DNA of 64,000 bases from Allopusillimonas sp048270225 (GCA_048270225.1 JBLWTG010000002.1:1-64000), one strand, 5' to 3'. Numbered from the stretch's first letter, positions 25,357 to 34,123 are shown. A program made the numbers and translations. The notes: generated by a model from the sequence alone, not told the origin.

Positions 25357-26639
25357 AGATCGCGCGCAAGACGCAGGCCGGTAAACTGCCAGCGCGCGGC
25401 GGGTGGAAAAAAATTGCGGTAGGACTGCCGGCTGTGCGAAGGCGGCGTAGCCAGACTGCTGCCCCTCAGTACCTGCTGACCCACCATGAACTTGCCGTTG
25501 TACTCAGCGGCAGGACCCGGCAAGGGACGAAACCCTGGATAAGGCGCATAGGATGACCGCGTCCATTGCCAGACATGACCAAAAGCCTGCGGCAGCGCTG
25601 CCGCGCCGCAAGCGGCCTCCCATTCGAACTCTGTCGGCAGCCGCGCCTGCGCCCATTCGGCATAGGCGCAGGCCTCATAAAAACTGAGATTGGAGACCGG
25701 CGCGCCAGCGTCCAGGGCCTGCACCCCTTGCAGCCCGAATACCTGCCAGCCTGACCCGGGCGCCTGGTACGCCAGTCGGGGATCATCACTATGCAGCCAG
25801 TACAGCGGCGCGTCCCATGCCTGCGACTGCACCGCCGCCCACCCCTCGGACAGCCACAGCTCAGGCCGCGCATAGCCGCCGTCTTCCATGAATGCCAGAT
25901 ACTCGCCGCAGGTCACCAGCCTGTCCGCCATCGCATAGGGCTGCAGCCACACCGGGTGGCGCGGGGTTTCGTTGTCGAAGGCAAACCCCTCACCCTCATG
26001 CCCGACGCAGACCTTGCCGCCCTCATGCTCCCGCCAGGCGGGCAACGACAGCGACTCCCCCCCCGGGCCGTCCGCCTGGCCGTCAGCGCAGGACGCCGTG
26101 CCAAGGCCCGCAAACGCAAAGGCCTCCCTGACGGAGGCCTTTGCGCGGTATGCCGGCAACAGCGGATTGCAGGACAGAGCATGCAGCATATCGGTAAGCA
26201 TCAGCTCCTGGTGCTGCTGCTCGTGCTGCAGGCCCAGGACGACTATAGGGCAGACTGTCTGCCATTGCGCTTCGTCCAGCCCGCCCAGCCATGCCAGCAT
26301 GGCCTGGTCCACATGCTGGCGATAAGCCAGCACCACCTCCAGCGTCGGGCGGCTGAGCATGCCGCGCTGCGGTCTGGGCTGCCGTGGCCCCAGCGCTTCG
26401 TAATAGGAATTGAACAGATAATGGAAGGCCGTGTCGAAAACGCGATACTGCGCCGCGTAGGGCCGTAACAACATGGTCTCGAAAAACCAGGTCGTATGCG
26501 CCAGATGCCACTTGGTGGGACTGGCATCCGGCATGGACTGGATGCACTGGTCTTCGGCCGTCAGGCCCACCGTCAAGCTCAAGCTGTGCGCTCGGGTCTG
26601 CTGGTACTGCAGCCTCAGGCTTTCTATTGAACTGTTCAT
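25353..26639 (-). CDS. egtB: Ergothioneine sulfoxide synthase EgtB
   Basis: A 428-residue non-heme iron enzyme. The N-terminal DinB-like domain carries candidate iron ligands in WHLAHTTWFFET (His-45/His-48) and in H139-E-Q-Q-H143-Q-E145. The C-terminal formylglycine-generating-enzyme-like domain includes LPTEFEWEAAC, HVWQWTRSSYAPYPGF and RGSSLATPP. It couples hercynine to a thiol donor with oxygen. No egtA (gamma-glutamylcysteine synthesis) or egtC (amidohydrolase) is adjacent, so cysteine may be the direct donor; the lyase EgtE must be elsewhere. First gene of the egtBD pair. Confidence 0.95.
   Translation of the reverse strand: MNSSIESLRLQYQQTRAHSLSLTVGLTAEDQCIQSMPDASPTKWHLAHTTWFFETMLLRPYAAQYRVFDTAFHYLFNSYYEALGPRQPRPQRGMLSRPTLEVVLAYRQHVDQAMLAWLGGLDEAQWQTVCPIVVLGLQHEQQHQELMLTDMLHALSCNPLLPAYRAKASVREAFAFAGLGTASCADGQADGPGGESLSLPAWREHEGGKVCVGHEGEGFAFDNETPRHPVWLQPYAMADRLVTCGEYLAFMEDGGYARPELWLSEGWAAVQSQAWDAPLYWLHSDDPRLAYQAPGSGWQVFGLQGVQALDAGAPVSNLSFYEACAYAEWAQARLPTEFEWEAACGAAALPQAFGHVWQWTRSSYAPYPGFRPLPGPAAEYNGKFMVGQQVLRGSSLATPPSHSRQSYRNFFPPAARWQFTGLRLARDL
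26116..26144. repeat. 12-bp perfect inverted repeat inside egtB
   Basis: gcaaaggcctcc (26116-26127) and ggaggcctttgc (26133-26144) with a 5-nt loop form a terminator-like hairpin within the coding region. No T-tract follows. Confidence 0.6.
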
Positions 26640-26730
26640 TTCCCCATTCTATGCAGAAAATCCTGCTACGGGAAAAACTGAGACAAGGTGTTGCAAATGA
26701 AAGCTTTACAAGCGGAGAGGCCCCTGCTCG

Positions 26731-27360
26731 TTACTCAACAGGCTGAGTCGTGGCTATTCCATATAGGTAGATTTCGGCATACTCACGCGCTATTTCACGC
26801 GCAGTCTGCTTGCCGCTTGGCCTATACCAGCGAGCCAGCCAATATACAGAGGAAATGATCACTCGAACCACCGCGTTTGGATCGCGGGCTTGAAAATCTC
26901 CGCTGGATAGCCCATCGCGCACAATGTTGCGGATGGCGTTTTCGTAATTTACACGCCATTCAATTGCAACATCGCGCATCTCCCTGTCCTGCAGGTTAGC
27001 CACCCTAGTAAGCAGTATCTGGAACGGCGCCTGGTGATGCTCAAAGAACTCTGCCTGCGCTTCCATGAAGGCGATAAGGCGCTTCTTGGGATCTGCATAT
27101 TCGGCAACGGCCTTATCCACATGCTCGCTCAGCTTCTGGACTGTATCTACAACAATGCAGCCCAATATCTCCTCTTTGCGATCAAAATAATGATACAGGG
27201 TGGCTTTTGACAAACCGACAGCACGCGCAATATCGATGAGCGATACCGCGTTATAACCTTCCTCGGCGAAGAGGCGCGCAGCAACCTCAAGAATTTCGTC
27301 CTTGCGGTTGTTGCGGTAGACCGCCGGCCTGCCACGTTTTTTGCTATGCGAATCGGTCAT
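26731..27360 (-). CDS. TetR-family regulator of the acyl-CoA catabolic cluster
   Basis: A 209-residue protein. Its N-terminal TetR HTH reads ILEVAARLFAEEGYNAVSL, DIARAVGLSKATLYHYF and DRKEEIL. The C-terminal ligand domain resembles the KstR2/FadR-like group that senses acyl-CoAs. It is the last gene of a five-gene minus-strand operon, 21 bp after the acyl-CoA dehydrogenase. Two dyads typical of TetR operators flank the divergent promoters at 32078-32236, which it probably represses until an acyl-CoA intermediate appears. Confidence 0.88.
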   Translation of the reverse strand: MTDSHSKKRGRPAVYRNNRKDEILEVAARLFAEEGYNAVSLIDIARAVGLSKATLYHYFDRKEEILGCIVVDTVQKLSEHVDKAVAEYADPKKRLIAFMEAQAEFFEHHQAPFQILLTRVANLQDREMRDVAIEWRVNYENAIRNIVRDGLSSGDFQARDPNAVVRVIISSVYWLARWYRPSGKQTAREIAREYAEIYLYGIATTQPVE

Positions 27361-27381
27361 GCGTATGTAAATAAGTCGTCG

Positions 27382-28521
27382 TTAAACTCTGAGTGTTTTG
27401 GCAATAATAGTACGCTGTATCTGCGAGGTTCCGCCACCGATCGTCGATTGCATCCCCTCACGAAAATAGCGCTCCATATCTGCCTCCGGCAGCATGCCAT
27501 GCCCGCCATATATCTGCATCCCATTACGGGTGACAGTTTGCAGCGTCTCGGACGCAAACAGCTTGGCCATGCTCACCTCTCTTGTGCAGACCTGCCCCGC
27601 GGAGGCGATTTCCGCCGCACGGTATACCAGAAGACGCGCAGCATCGACCTGTGTCTGCATATCCGCCAGCATATGCCTGATGACCTGGAAATCAAAAATC
27701 TGCTTTTCGAACTGTATGCGCTCCTGAGCGTACTTCAAGGCATCATCCACCGCCTGCTGCGCATTACCCACGTAACCTGCCGCCACAGCAATGCGCTCAA
27801 GCTCAAGATGGTCCGTAATAATAGGCCAACCCTGTCCAGCTTCGCCGAGCATCTGTGTCGCACGCAAACGGACATCATCCACAAAGATTTCAGTCGTTCC
27901 CGTGGCGCGGCGCGCCATCGTTGGCAGCCGACGGATATCAAGTCCAGGGGTATCATTAGGCACCAGGAACACAGACAGCCCTTCACGCTTGGACGCACTG
28001 GGATCTGTGCGCACAAGCATGGCTATGACCACGTTATTGGCTGCGGCGCCACTACACCACAGCTTTTGGCCGCGCAGCACGTAGTCGTCTTTGTCCCTCA
28101 CGGCGCGCGTACGAGTGCTGGCAGCATCCGACCCCGCCTGAGGCTCGGAAATTGAAATGGAGAAGCGAATCTCGCCTCGCATAAAGGGCTCGAGATATTT
28201 TTCCTTTTGCTCGTCCGTGCCGTATTTGACGATATTCATGGCGGTAAAAGTGGATACCATCAGTGCCGTTGCAAAATCGAAGCCGTATTTCGCGGTGGCC
28301 TCGCACATCAGTGCATACTCAAATATGCTCCCACCAAAGCCGCCACTGCTTTCCGGAATCAACAGCCTGAGCCAATCCTGTTTCGCAATGGCAGCATAGC
28401 CCTCATAAGGATACTCGCGTTCCATATCGCACTTGCGTATGTATTCGCGTCCGATTTCCTTGTCCATAAGCCTGTCCACCTGCTCTTTCCACAAGGACTG
28501 TTCCGGTGTAAGAAAATTCAT
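27382..28521 (-). CDS. Acyl-CoA dehydrogenase
   Basis: A 379-residue FAD enzyme of the acyl-CoA dehydrogenase family. It has SISISEPQAGSD in the middle domain, KLWCSGA, and the C-terminal MQIYGGHGMLPEADMERYFRE and TSQIQRTIIAK. The usual catalytic Glu before G-T-S-Q-I-Q is Gly here. Instead Glu-242 in L-E-L-E-R-I sits where isovaleryl-CoA dehydrogenase keeps its base. This suggests a branched or short acyl-CoA substrate. It should be cotranscribed with MaoC, TAXI-TRAP and TetR genes. Substrate unproven. Confidence 0.9.
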   Translation of the reverse strand: MNFLTPEQSLWKEQVDRLMDKEIGREYIRKCDMEREYPYEGYAAIAKQDWLRLLIPESSGGFGGSIFEYALMCEATAKYGFDFATALMVSTFTAMNIVKYGTDEQKEKYLEPFMRGEIRFSISISEPQAGSDAASTRTRAVRDKDDYVLRGQKLWCSGAAANNVVIAMLVRTDPSASKREGLSVFLVPNDTPGLDIRRLPTMARRATGTTEIFVDDVRLRATQMLGEAGQGWPIITDHLELERIAVAAGYVGNAQQAVDDALKYAQERIQFEKQIFDFQVIRHMLADMQTQVDAARLLVYRAAEIASAGQVCTREVSMAKLFASETLQTVTRNGMQIYGGHGMLPEADMERYFREGMQSTIGGGTSQIQRTIIAKTLRV

Positions 28522-28596
28522 GTGTTGCTCCCTTTAATATCCAAACCCGACTCACTGATGTCCCGCCACTGGAGACTATTTATTATTGTGGGGTAT

Positions 28597-29079
28597 TCAC
28601 GCGCCCGCGCCTGTACTGCTCAATCCGCGACCGGACTTCGTCCTGAGCGGTTCGCTACGCACCAAAAGACTGAACTCACAACTGAGCACTATTTCGTCAC
28701 GCTGGTTTTTGCCATGTAGCAGGATGGTAACTATGCCGTGCTGGCCGCCTTTGCTGCGTAACTTCACGATTTCCGTATGGGCATACAGAGTGTCATTGAT
28801 GAACGTTGGCTTGATGAAACGAAGCTTGTCCACACCATAAAACGCCTCGATAAGTTCTGGCTCGAAACCCAGAAGCGCATTGACCACCACGAATACCAAC
28901 CCACCCTGAACCAAGCGTTGCCCGTACAGAGTCTCCTTGGCAAACTCAGTATTGGAGTGCAACTCCAGCCAGTTCCCGGTCAACATGCAAAAGTTGACAA
29001 CGTCTGTTTCCGTAATAGTACGACCGGGCGACTCGCGCTTCTGTCCGATCTGCAACTCGCCGTACGGCGCATCAACCAT
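28597..29079 (-). CDS. MaoC-like hot-dog hydratase/dehydratase (first copy)
   Basis: A 160-residue single hot-dog protein. The start is at the ATG at 29079 behind GGGAGAACGGAA, overlapping the TRAP gene by 8 bp; the longer frame upstream lies inside that gene. It carries GRTITETDVVNFCMLTGNW, GQRLVQGGLVFVVVNALLGF and FIKPTFINDTLYAHTEI. In the MaoC family the usual D-x-x-x-x-H dyad lies in the F/N-x-x-t-g-D-x-n-x-x-H region. Here it reads TGNWLELHSN, so the Asp is Asn or Glu. Probable role: hydration or dehydration of an enoyl-CoA. Confidence 0.85.
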   Translation of the reverse strand: MVDAPYGELQIGQKRESPGRTITETDVVNFCMLTGNWLELHSNTEFAKETLYGQRLVQGGLVFVVVNALLGFEPELIEAFYGVDKLRFIKPTFINDTLYAHTEIVKLRSKGGQHGIVTILLHGKNQRDEIVLSCEFSLLVRSEPLRTKSGRGLSSTGAGA

Positions 29080-31057
29080 TTCCGTTCTCCCTTGATGTTT
29101 CGCCCAGCACAGCCTTGGCAGACGGCATATGCTCACGTCGGCGTACCCACATTCTCATCGCAATGACCAATAACGCCAGCAGAACGCAGGCAGTAATGTC
29201 AAAAGCAATCATTGGCATAAAGAACAAGGCTGCGATCGCAATAATCGCCAGGCGGGTCCCAGCATTAAGCGGCACGATGAAGTACCCGATGGATGCAATC
29301 GCAAAACAGCCCAACGCCGCCAATGTGATGACAACCGCATAAATGATCTGCCATAACGATCCATCCAGGACCAGCGCCGGACGATAGACCATCATGAAAG
29401 GCAGGAAATACACGCCTCCTGCGACGATCATTGCGTTCTTCGCGACTTTCCAGAAAGACTCCTGCGCAATGGTCGCGGCAGCATATACGCTTGCACAAAC
29501 CGGTGGAGTAATGGCCGACAAAATAGCAAAGTAAAAGATAAAAAGATGTGCGGTGAGAGCCGGCAAGCCAAACTTGGCCAGTACTGGCGCAGCCACAGAC
29601 GCGGTAAGAATGTAGGATGCCGTTGTCGGAACGTCCATTCCCAGCAGTACGCACAGCAACGCAGTCATCAACAGCGCTACCAGCAGACTATCGCCCGCGA
29701 CGGCAATAAGCTCACCTGATGCCTTCACGCCCAGGCCCGAAGCGCCCAGAATCGACGTCAACATACCGGCGCATGCCAACAGCACGGCAATCATGATCAG
29801 ACCCTTCCCGCCCGTCACAAGGCCCTGAACGAGCTCGGACAGCAGGCCCGTGCATGCACGCCGAGCCGATTCGCCGCTTCGCCCCGCCATAGCGGGCAGC
29901 AGACGAAACAACGCCATCAGCCCCACCAGCATAAGCGTGGCCATGCCGCCCGCATAAGTAGGGGTGTAATTGTTCACCAGCAAGCCGATCAGCAACACAA
30001 TAGCGCCCGCCAATGGAATGGCCTTGTCCATCTGAATGGGCGGGCGTTCCATCGCCGAGGAGGCAAGGCGGTGTTTGCGTGCGTAGAGATCCACGCCAAA
30101 AAATATCAGAGCGAAATACAGCAGAGCGGGCAGCACAGCGGCCTTTGCCACCTCAACATAGGGAATATTGAGTAGCTCGGCCATGAGGAAGGCGCCAGCG
30201 CCCATAATGGGAGGCAGAATCTGCCCCCCGGCCGAAGCACTCGCCTCAACGCCCGCAGCAAATGCCTTCGAATACCCCGCGCGCCGCATGGTCGGAATCG
30301 TGACTGAACCTACGGCCATCACATTCGCTACGGCAGAGCCAGAAACCGTGCCAAATAGGGCAGACGTAATGACCGTCACCTTGCCAGCGCCGCCCCGACC
30401 ATTTCCCGCCAGGCGATTGGCGAGTTGGACAAATACCTCGCCCGCCCCAGTAGCCATCAGCAAGGCCCCGAATATGACATAGATCGCTATAACACCGGTT
30501 CCTATATCTGCCATGAACCCGAACATTCCGCTGGTAGAGGCATAAAGCATGCTCAACGCTGTTTCCGGCGATACGCGGGGTGGTCTCCACAGACCTGAGA
30601 GAAGTTGATGCCCCCAGAGATAATAAAGAAGCGCAAAGCTGGTCAGCACAGGCAAAGCCCAGCCCAGGATGCGCTGAGTGGCCAACAACACCAGAAGAAT
30701 CGCCACTGCAGCGGTCACCTTATCCACCGCGTCCAGGTCATACATAATGTCCATGAATGACCGACTGTTTACCATCACATGAATGCCGACAAACAAGGAA
30801 AGGGCCGCCAGCAACATCAGCGGCATCGCACGCTGCCAACGCCTGTTTTCCTGTCTCTCGGCGAGAGACCAGAATGCGAGAGTCAACGCCCCGCCAACGA
30901 ACAGTCCGCGTTGTATGAGCGGCGCGAAGGCTCCAGCAAAAGACGTATAGAGATGGAATAGGGAAAACGCAGCAAAACATAACGCGAGCAACGCACTGTG
31001 CGCTGCGCGCGGCTCCGCCGCAGGGATTTGGCTATCTGCACTCATCGCCGCACTCAT
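29072..31057 (-). CDS. TRAP transporter fused permease, TAXI type (DctQ-DctM fusion)
   Basis: A 661-residue protein with about 17 hydrophobic segments: a four-helix DctQ-like start and a DctM-like body. Typical TAXI-TRAP features are VIFGALLMATGAGEVFVQLAN, GAGKVTVITSALFGTVSGSAVANV, QILPPIMGAGAFLMAE and MDVPTTASYILTASVAAP. The start overlaps the TAXI receptor stop by 4 bp and its end overlaps maoC by 8 bp. It imports a solute, probably an organic acid, using an ion gradient. Confidence 0.94.
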   Translation of the reverse strand: MSAAMSADSQIPAAEPRAAHSALLALCFAAFSLFHLYTSFAGAFAPLIQRGLFVGGALTLAFWSLAERQENRRWQRAMPLMLLAALSLFVGIHVMVNSRSFMDIMYDLDAVDKVTAAVAILLVLLATQRILGWALPVLTSFALLYYLWGHQLLSGLWRPPRVSPETALSMLYASTSGMFGFMADIGTGVIAIYVIFGALLMATGAGEVFVQLANRLAGNGRGGAGKVTVITSALFGTVSGSAVANVMAVGSVTIPTMRRAGYSKAFAAGVEASASAGGQILPPIMGAGAFLMAELLNIPYVEVAKAAVLPALLYFALIFFGVDLYARKHRLASSAMERPPIQMDKAIPLAGAIVLLIGLLVNNYTPTYAGGMATLMLVGLMALFRLLPAMAGRSGESARRACTGLLSELVQGLVTGGKGLIMIAVLLACAGMLTSILGASGLGVKASGELIAVAGDSLLVALLMTALLCVLLGMDVPTTASYILTASVAAPVLAKFGLPALTAHLFIFYFAILSAITPPVCASVYAAATIAQESFWKVAKNAMIVAGGVYFLPFMMVYRPALVLDGSLWQIIYAVVITLAALGCFAIASIGYFIVPLNAGTRLAIIAIAALFFMPMIAFDITACVLLALLVIAMRMWVRRREHMPSAKAVLGETSRENGNG

Positions 31058-32022
31058 TCAACCGACTTCCAGAAACGCAACGCGCCTGGATGTAACGGAA
31101 TACCTAGCTTTTCGGCCGCCAACGCCTGCTTCTTGAAGTCGAAGTTTTTCAGGTGAGGCCATGCCTGAATCAGCAGGTCGCGATGCTCATAGATCGATTT
31201 GGCAATGGCATAGGCCGTGTCGTCGTCCATCAACGAGGTGCGCGTAGCATAGACAATGAGCACCGAAGGGGCCATAACCGGCGCCACGCCATCCATGACG
31301 TTCGATATCTCGGTAAAGCCCACGCCCTTCACCGCGCCAACGACTTTATCCTGCTCCTGCTGACTAAATGGCAGCAAGCGCATGGGCGTAGTCACCATAA
31401 GTTCTCGCAGCGTGGCATCAATACCATGGCCTGGGCCATACTTTGAATATCCAACAATTTGCCTGTTCTGTATGGCTTCAGCAGCGTCCTTGACCGTTCC
31501 AGGCACCCAGTTTGGAGAGATATCCAAGGCCTTGAATATCTGGCGGGTCAGTTGTTCTGCACCGCTGCCATGTATGCCAGGATTGAAACGCTTGCCTTGC
31601 AGCCCGGCTAGATCGCTGATTTTCGAAGCCTGGGTCACAGCGACATTAAGCGCAGAAACGTCGTAAGCATAAAGCGCAACCAGATCGTCTACTTTTTTAC
31701 CCTTGAATGCGCCCGTCCCGGTGACTGCCTGTATTCCTGCGTCGGTAGCAACCAGCCCAAGGTCGAGCTCGCCGCGAGCCAGTCGACGAATGTTATCCAC
31801 GCTGGCCCCGGTTTCGACATGCGTGACAGTTGTGCCGGGCATCCCTTGTTCAATGGCTTTTGCCATGGCATTGGAAACGACGAAATGACTGGACGTCATG
31901 TTGGTCGAACCCAATGTCAAACTGGTCTTGCCGGCCGCGCCGGCCACAGCGCCATTCACCGCCAATATTGCGCCAAACGTCAGTACCGCCAACTGCCTGA
32001 AAAGAATGTTCGAGATCCTCAT
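31054..32022 (-). CDS. TAXI-family TRAP periplasmic receptor
   Basis: A 322-residue protein with a signal peptide (about residues 1-29, ending A-G-A-A) and TAXI motifs: TLGSTNMTSSHFVVSNAMAK, THVETGASVDNIRRLARGE, and GIHGSGAEQLTRQIFKAL. It captures the ligand for the fused permease that follows. First gene of the five-gene operon, driven by the promoter at 32099-32126. TAXI ligands are poorly known; the pathway genes suggest a carboxylic acid that is later activated by the divergent CoA-transferase. Confidence 0.92.
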   Translation of the reverse strand: MRISNILFRQLAVLTFGAILAVNGAVAGAAGKTSLTLGSTNMTSSHFVVSNAMAKAIEQGMPGTTVTHVETGASVDNIRRLARGELDLGLVATDAGIQAVTGTGAFKGKKVDDLVALYAYDVSALNVAVTQASKISDLAGLQGKRFNPGIHGSGAEQLTRQIFKALDISPNWVPGTVKDAAEAIQNRQIVGYSKYGPGHGIDATLRELMVTTPMRLLPFSQQEQDKVVGAVKGVGFTEISNVMDGVAPVMAPSVLIVYATRTSLMDDDTAYAIAKSIYEHRDLLIQAWPHLKNFDFKKQALAAEKLGIPLHPGALRFWKSVE

Positions 32023-32077
32023 GGTGCTCCTCCTGATGGATTAACAACGGAACTTCATCTGCCGGAAGCTTAAATAC

Positions 32078-32091
32078 CGACCATTTGGTCG
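32078..32091. promoter_or_regulatory. TetR-type operator, minus-strand promoter
   Basis: A perfect dyad CGACCA-TT-TGGTCG lies immediately downstream of the -10 box for the TAXI operon, where a bound repressor would block initiation. Confidence 0.6.
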
Positions 32092-32098
32092 TGTTTAT

Positions 32099-32126
32099 AT
32101 AATAAACAAAATAAAATTCGAGTCAA
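32099..32126 (-). promoter_or_regulatory. Sigma-70 promoter of the TAXI-TRAP/acyl-CoA dehydrogenase operon
   Basis: On the minus strand TTGACT (32126-32121) and TATTAT (32104-32099) are separated by 16 nt. The start of transcription should be near 32092, at the edge of the operator dyad. Confidence 0.65.
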
Positions 32127-32185
32127 CATAAATCATAAATTGCCGTATATACCCTTATTCATTGATATTTGTTGATTTTGATTGA

Positions 32186-32214
32186 TTGACATTGCGTCGG
32201 CTTCATGAAAGAAT
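32186..32214 (+). promoter_or_regulatory. Sigma-70 promoter of the CoA-transferase operon
   Basis: A perfect TTGACA (32186-32191) and a weaker AAGAAT (32209-32214) are separated by 17 nt, with the second operator-like dyad just downstream. Confidence 0.55.
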
Positions 32215-32218
32215 AAAA

Positions 32219-32236
32219 ACCAACCACTCAGTCGGT
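32219..32236. promoter_or_regulatory. TetR-type operator, plus-strand promoter
   Basis: ACCAAC-N6-GTCGGT is a one-mismatch dyad related to the ACCGACC/GGTCG site at 32076-32091. It lies between the plus-strand -10 box and the CoA-transferase start at 32260. Confidence 0.45.
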
Positions 32237-32259
32237 TTAAACAATTTTCTGGCGAATTC

Positions 32260-33480
32260 ATGTCGAAACCATTGTCTGATATACGTGTTCTGGATCTTTC
32301 TCGCATCCTTGCCGGTCCCTGGGCAACCCAGAACCTGGCAGATCTTGGCGCGACCGTCATCAAAGTAGAGCAACCCGGCGCAGGCGATGACACCCGCCAT
32401 ATGGGGCCACCCTTCATGCAGCATCAATCCACCGGAGAACGTGGCGACGCCTCATACTTTATGTGCTGCAATCGGGGCAAACAATCAGTCACCATCGACT
32501 TCACACAGGCCGATGGGCAAGCGCTGATTCGCTTGCTCGCAACCGAGGCCGACATTCTCGTCGAGAACTACAAAGTCAATGGTTTGCGCAAATATGGGCT
32601 TGATTACGAATCGCTTTCCAGCATCAATCCCGATCTGATCTACTGCTCTGTTACTGGCTTTGGTCAGACCGGGCCATACAAAGATCGCGCCGGCTACGAT
32701 TACCTCATCCAAGCCATGAGCGGGCTTATGAGTGTCACCGGTGAGCGGGACGACCTGCCCGGAGGCGGGCCTCAACGAGTTGGCGTTGCTGTCTCCGATC
32801 TGTTCAGCGGCATGTATGCCACAGTAGCGATTCTTTCGGCGCTTCGCAGCCGTGACCAGGGCAAGGGCGGACAGCACATCGATATCAGCCTGCTCGATTG
32901 CCAGGTGGGAACGCTAGTCAACCAGGGGCTCAATTACCTCGCAACAGGGCAGTCGCCATCGCGGATGGGCAACGGGCACCCCAATATCGCGCCCTATCAG
33001 GTTTATCACGCCAGCAACGGACACCTTATCCTTGCCATCGGCAACGACTCCCAATTCAAGAAATTTTGTCAGGTGACGGGCCAGGCCGACATGGCATCGG
33101 ATCCACGCTATGTCACCATCCGAGACAGGGTCAACAATCGCAGAAGCCTGAATGACTGGCTGGATAGCGTCATGATTGATCGTACGGTTGAGGATTGGGT
33201 CAATCTGCTGGAGGCAGCAGGCGTTCCATGTGGGCCGATCAATTCAATTGGCCAAGTATTTGATGATCCGCATATCCAGGCTCGTGGCATGCGCCTGGAG
33301 CTTACACACCCGGATTACGGACAAGTGCCGGGCATTCGCAATCCGATCCGGTTTTCGAAGACACCTATTACGTATCAAAACGCTCCGCCCTCGCTAGGTC
33401 AGCATACCGAGTCGGTACTGCGTGATCTAGGGTTCGGCGCTGAAAAGATATCAGAACTACGTGACAGACACGTGATTTGA
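32260..33480 (+). CDS. Family III CoA-transferase (CaiB/BaiF)
   Basis: A 406-residue enzyme of the formyl-CoA transferase family. It has the N-terminal IRVLDLSRILAGPWATQNLADLGA and VIKVEQPGAGDDTRHMGPP, then LVENYKVNGLRKYGLDY and VTGFGQTGPYKDRAGYDYLIQA. The likely catalytic Asp is in VAVSDLFSGMYA. It swaps CoA between an acyl-CoA donor and a free carboxylic acid, so it probably activates the imported substrate. First gene of the plus-strand arm, followed by MaoC, crotonase, AtuA and an AtuA-partner gene. Donor and acceptor are unknown. Confidence 0.93.
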   Translation: MSKPLSDIRVLDLSRILAGPWATQNLADLGATVIKVEQPGAGDDTRHMGPPFMQHQSTGERGDASYFMCCNRGKQSVTIDFTQADGQALIRLLATEADILVENYKVNGLRKYGLDYESLSSINPDLIYCSVTGFGQTGPYKDRAGYDYLIQAMSGLMSVTGERDDLPGGGPQRVGVAVSDLFSGMYATVAILSALRSRDQGKGGQHIDISLLDCQVGTLVNQGLNYLATGQSPSRMGNGHPNIAPYQVYHASNGHLILAIGNDSQFKKFCQVTGQADMASDPRYVTIRDRVNNRRSLNDWLDSVMIDRTVEDWVNLLEAAGVPCGPINSIGQVFDDPHIQARGMRLELTHPDYGQVPGIRNPIRFSKTPITYQNAPPSLGQHTESVLRDLGFGAEKISELRDRHVI

Positions 33481-33545
33481 AACCCTGACACATGACTCCA
33501 GATGCGTGCCCCGTGCCTGGCGTTCGGAACCAAGAGGACCGTCAT

Positions 33546-34043
33546 ATGAAGTCAACGGAACAATCAGAAAAAAACGGAATACCCGAGGTCTTGGGCATTG
33601 GACTGTACTGGAACGATGTCAGCATTGGATTCAGATTTCAGACCTTGGGCCGAACCATCACGGAAACCGATGTTGTCAATTTCGTTGGCGCCACCGGCAT
33701 GGTAGAGGAAATGTTTACGAACGTAGAGTATGCAGCGAAAGAATCGCTCATGGGTAAACGGCCCGTGCCTGGTTCACTGGTATTTTGCATGGCCGAAGGC
33801 CTGCTCATGCAATCAACCATGCAGCGTACCGGCATGGCATTTCTGGAGGCTAACCTGACCATCAAGGCACCAACCAGCGTCGGGGATACCATCCATGTGG
33901 AATGCGAAGTCATCGAAGCGCGCGCCACATCTAAGCCCGAGCGAGGCCTGCTGCGCACCAGCAATAAAGTAATCAATCAACGCAATGAAATCGTGGCTGT
34001 GTATAACCCATTACGCATGGTAAAAACCCGTCCTTCCTCATGA
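33546..34043 (+). CDS. MaoC-like hot-dog hydratase/dehydratase (second copy)
   Basis: A 165-residue protein. The ATG at 33546 is preferred because AGAGGA precedes it by about 8 nt, over an ATG at 33492 with no such site. It has GRTITETDVVNFVGATGMVEEMF and GKRPVPGSLVFCMAEGLLMQ. The first segment is nearly identical to that in the MaoC gene at 28597-29079. The H position of the catalytic dyad is replaced (V-E-E-M-F-T-N), so it may be catalytically weak or pair with the other copy as a heteromer. Placed between CoA-transferase and crotonase. Confidence 0.85.
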   Translation: MKSTEQSEKNGIPEVLGIGLYWNDVSIGFRFQTLGRTITETDVVNFVGATGMVEEMFTNVEYAAKESLMGKRPVPGSLVFCMAEGLLMQSTMQRTGMAFLEANLTIKAPTSVGDTIHVECEVIEARATSKPERGLLRTSNKVINQRNEIVAVYNPLRMVKTRPSS

Positions 34044-34123
34044 TCGCGAGACCATAACGGCCCGCATCAAATCTACAAAAGGATGGCTCCATTGATGCCG
34101 AACTACAACTTTCTGGATTTCCC

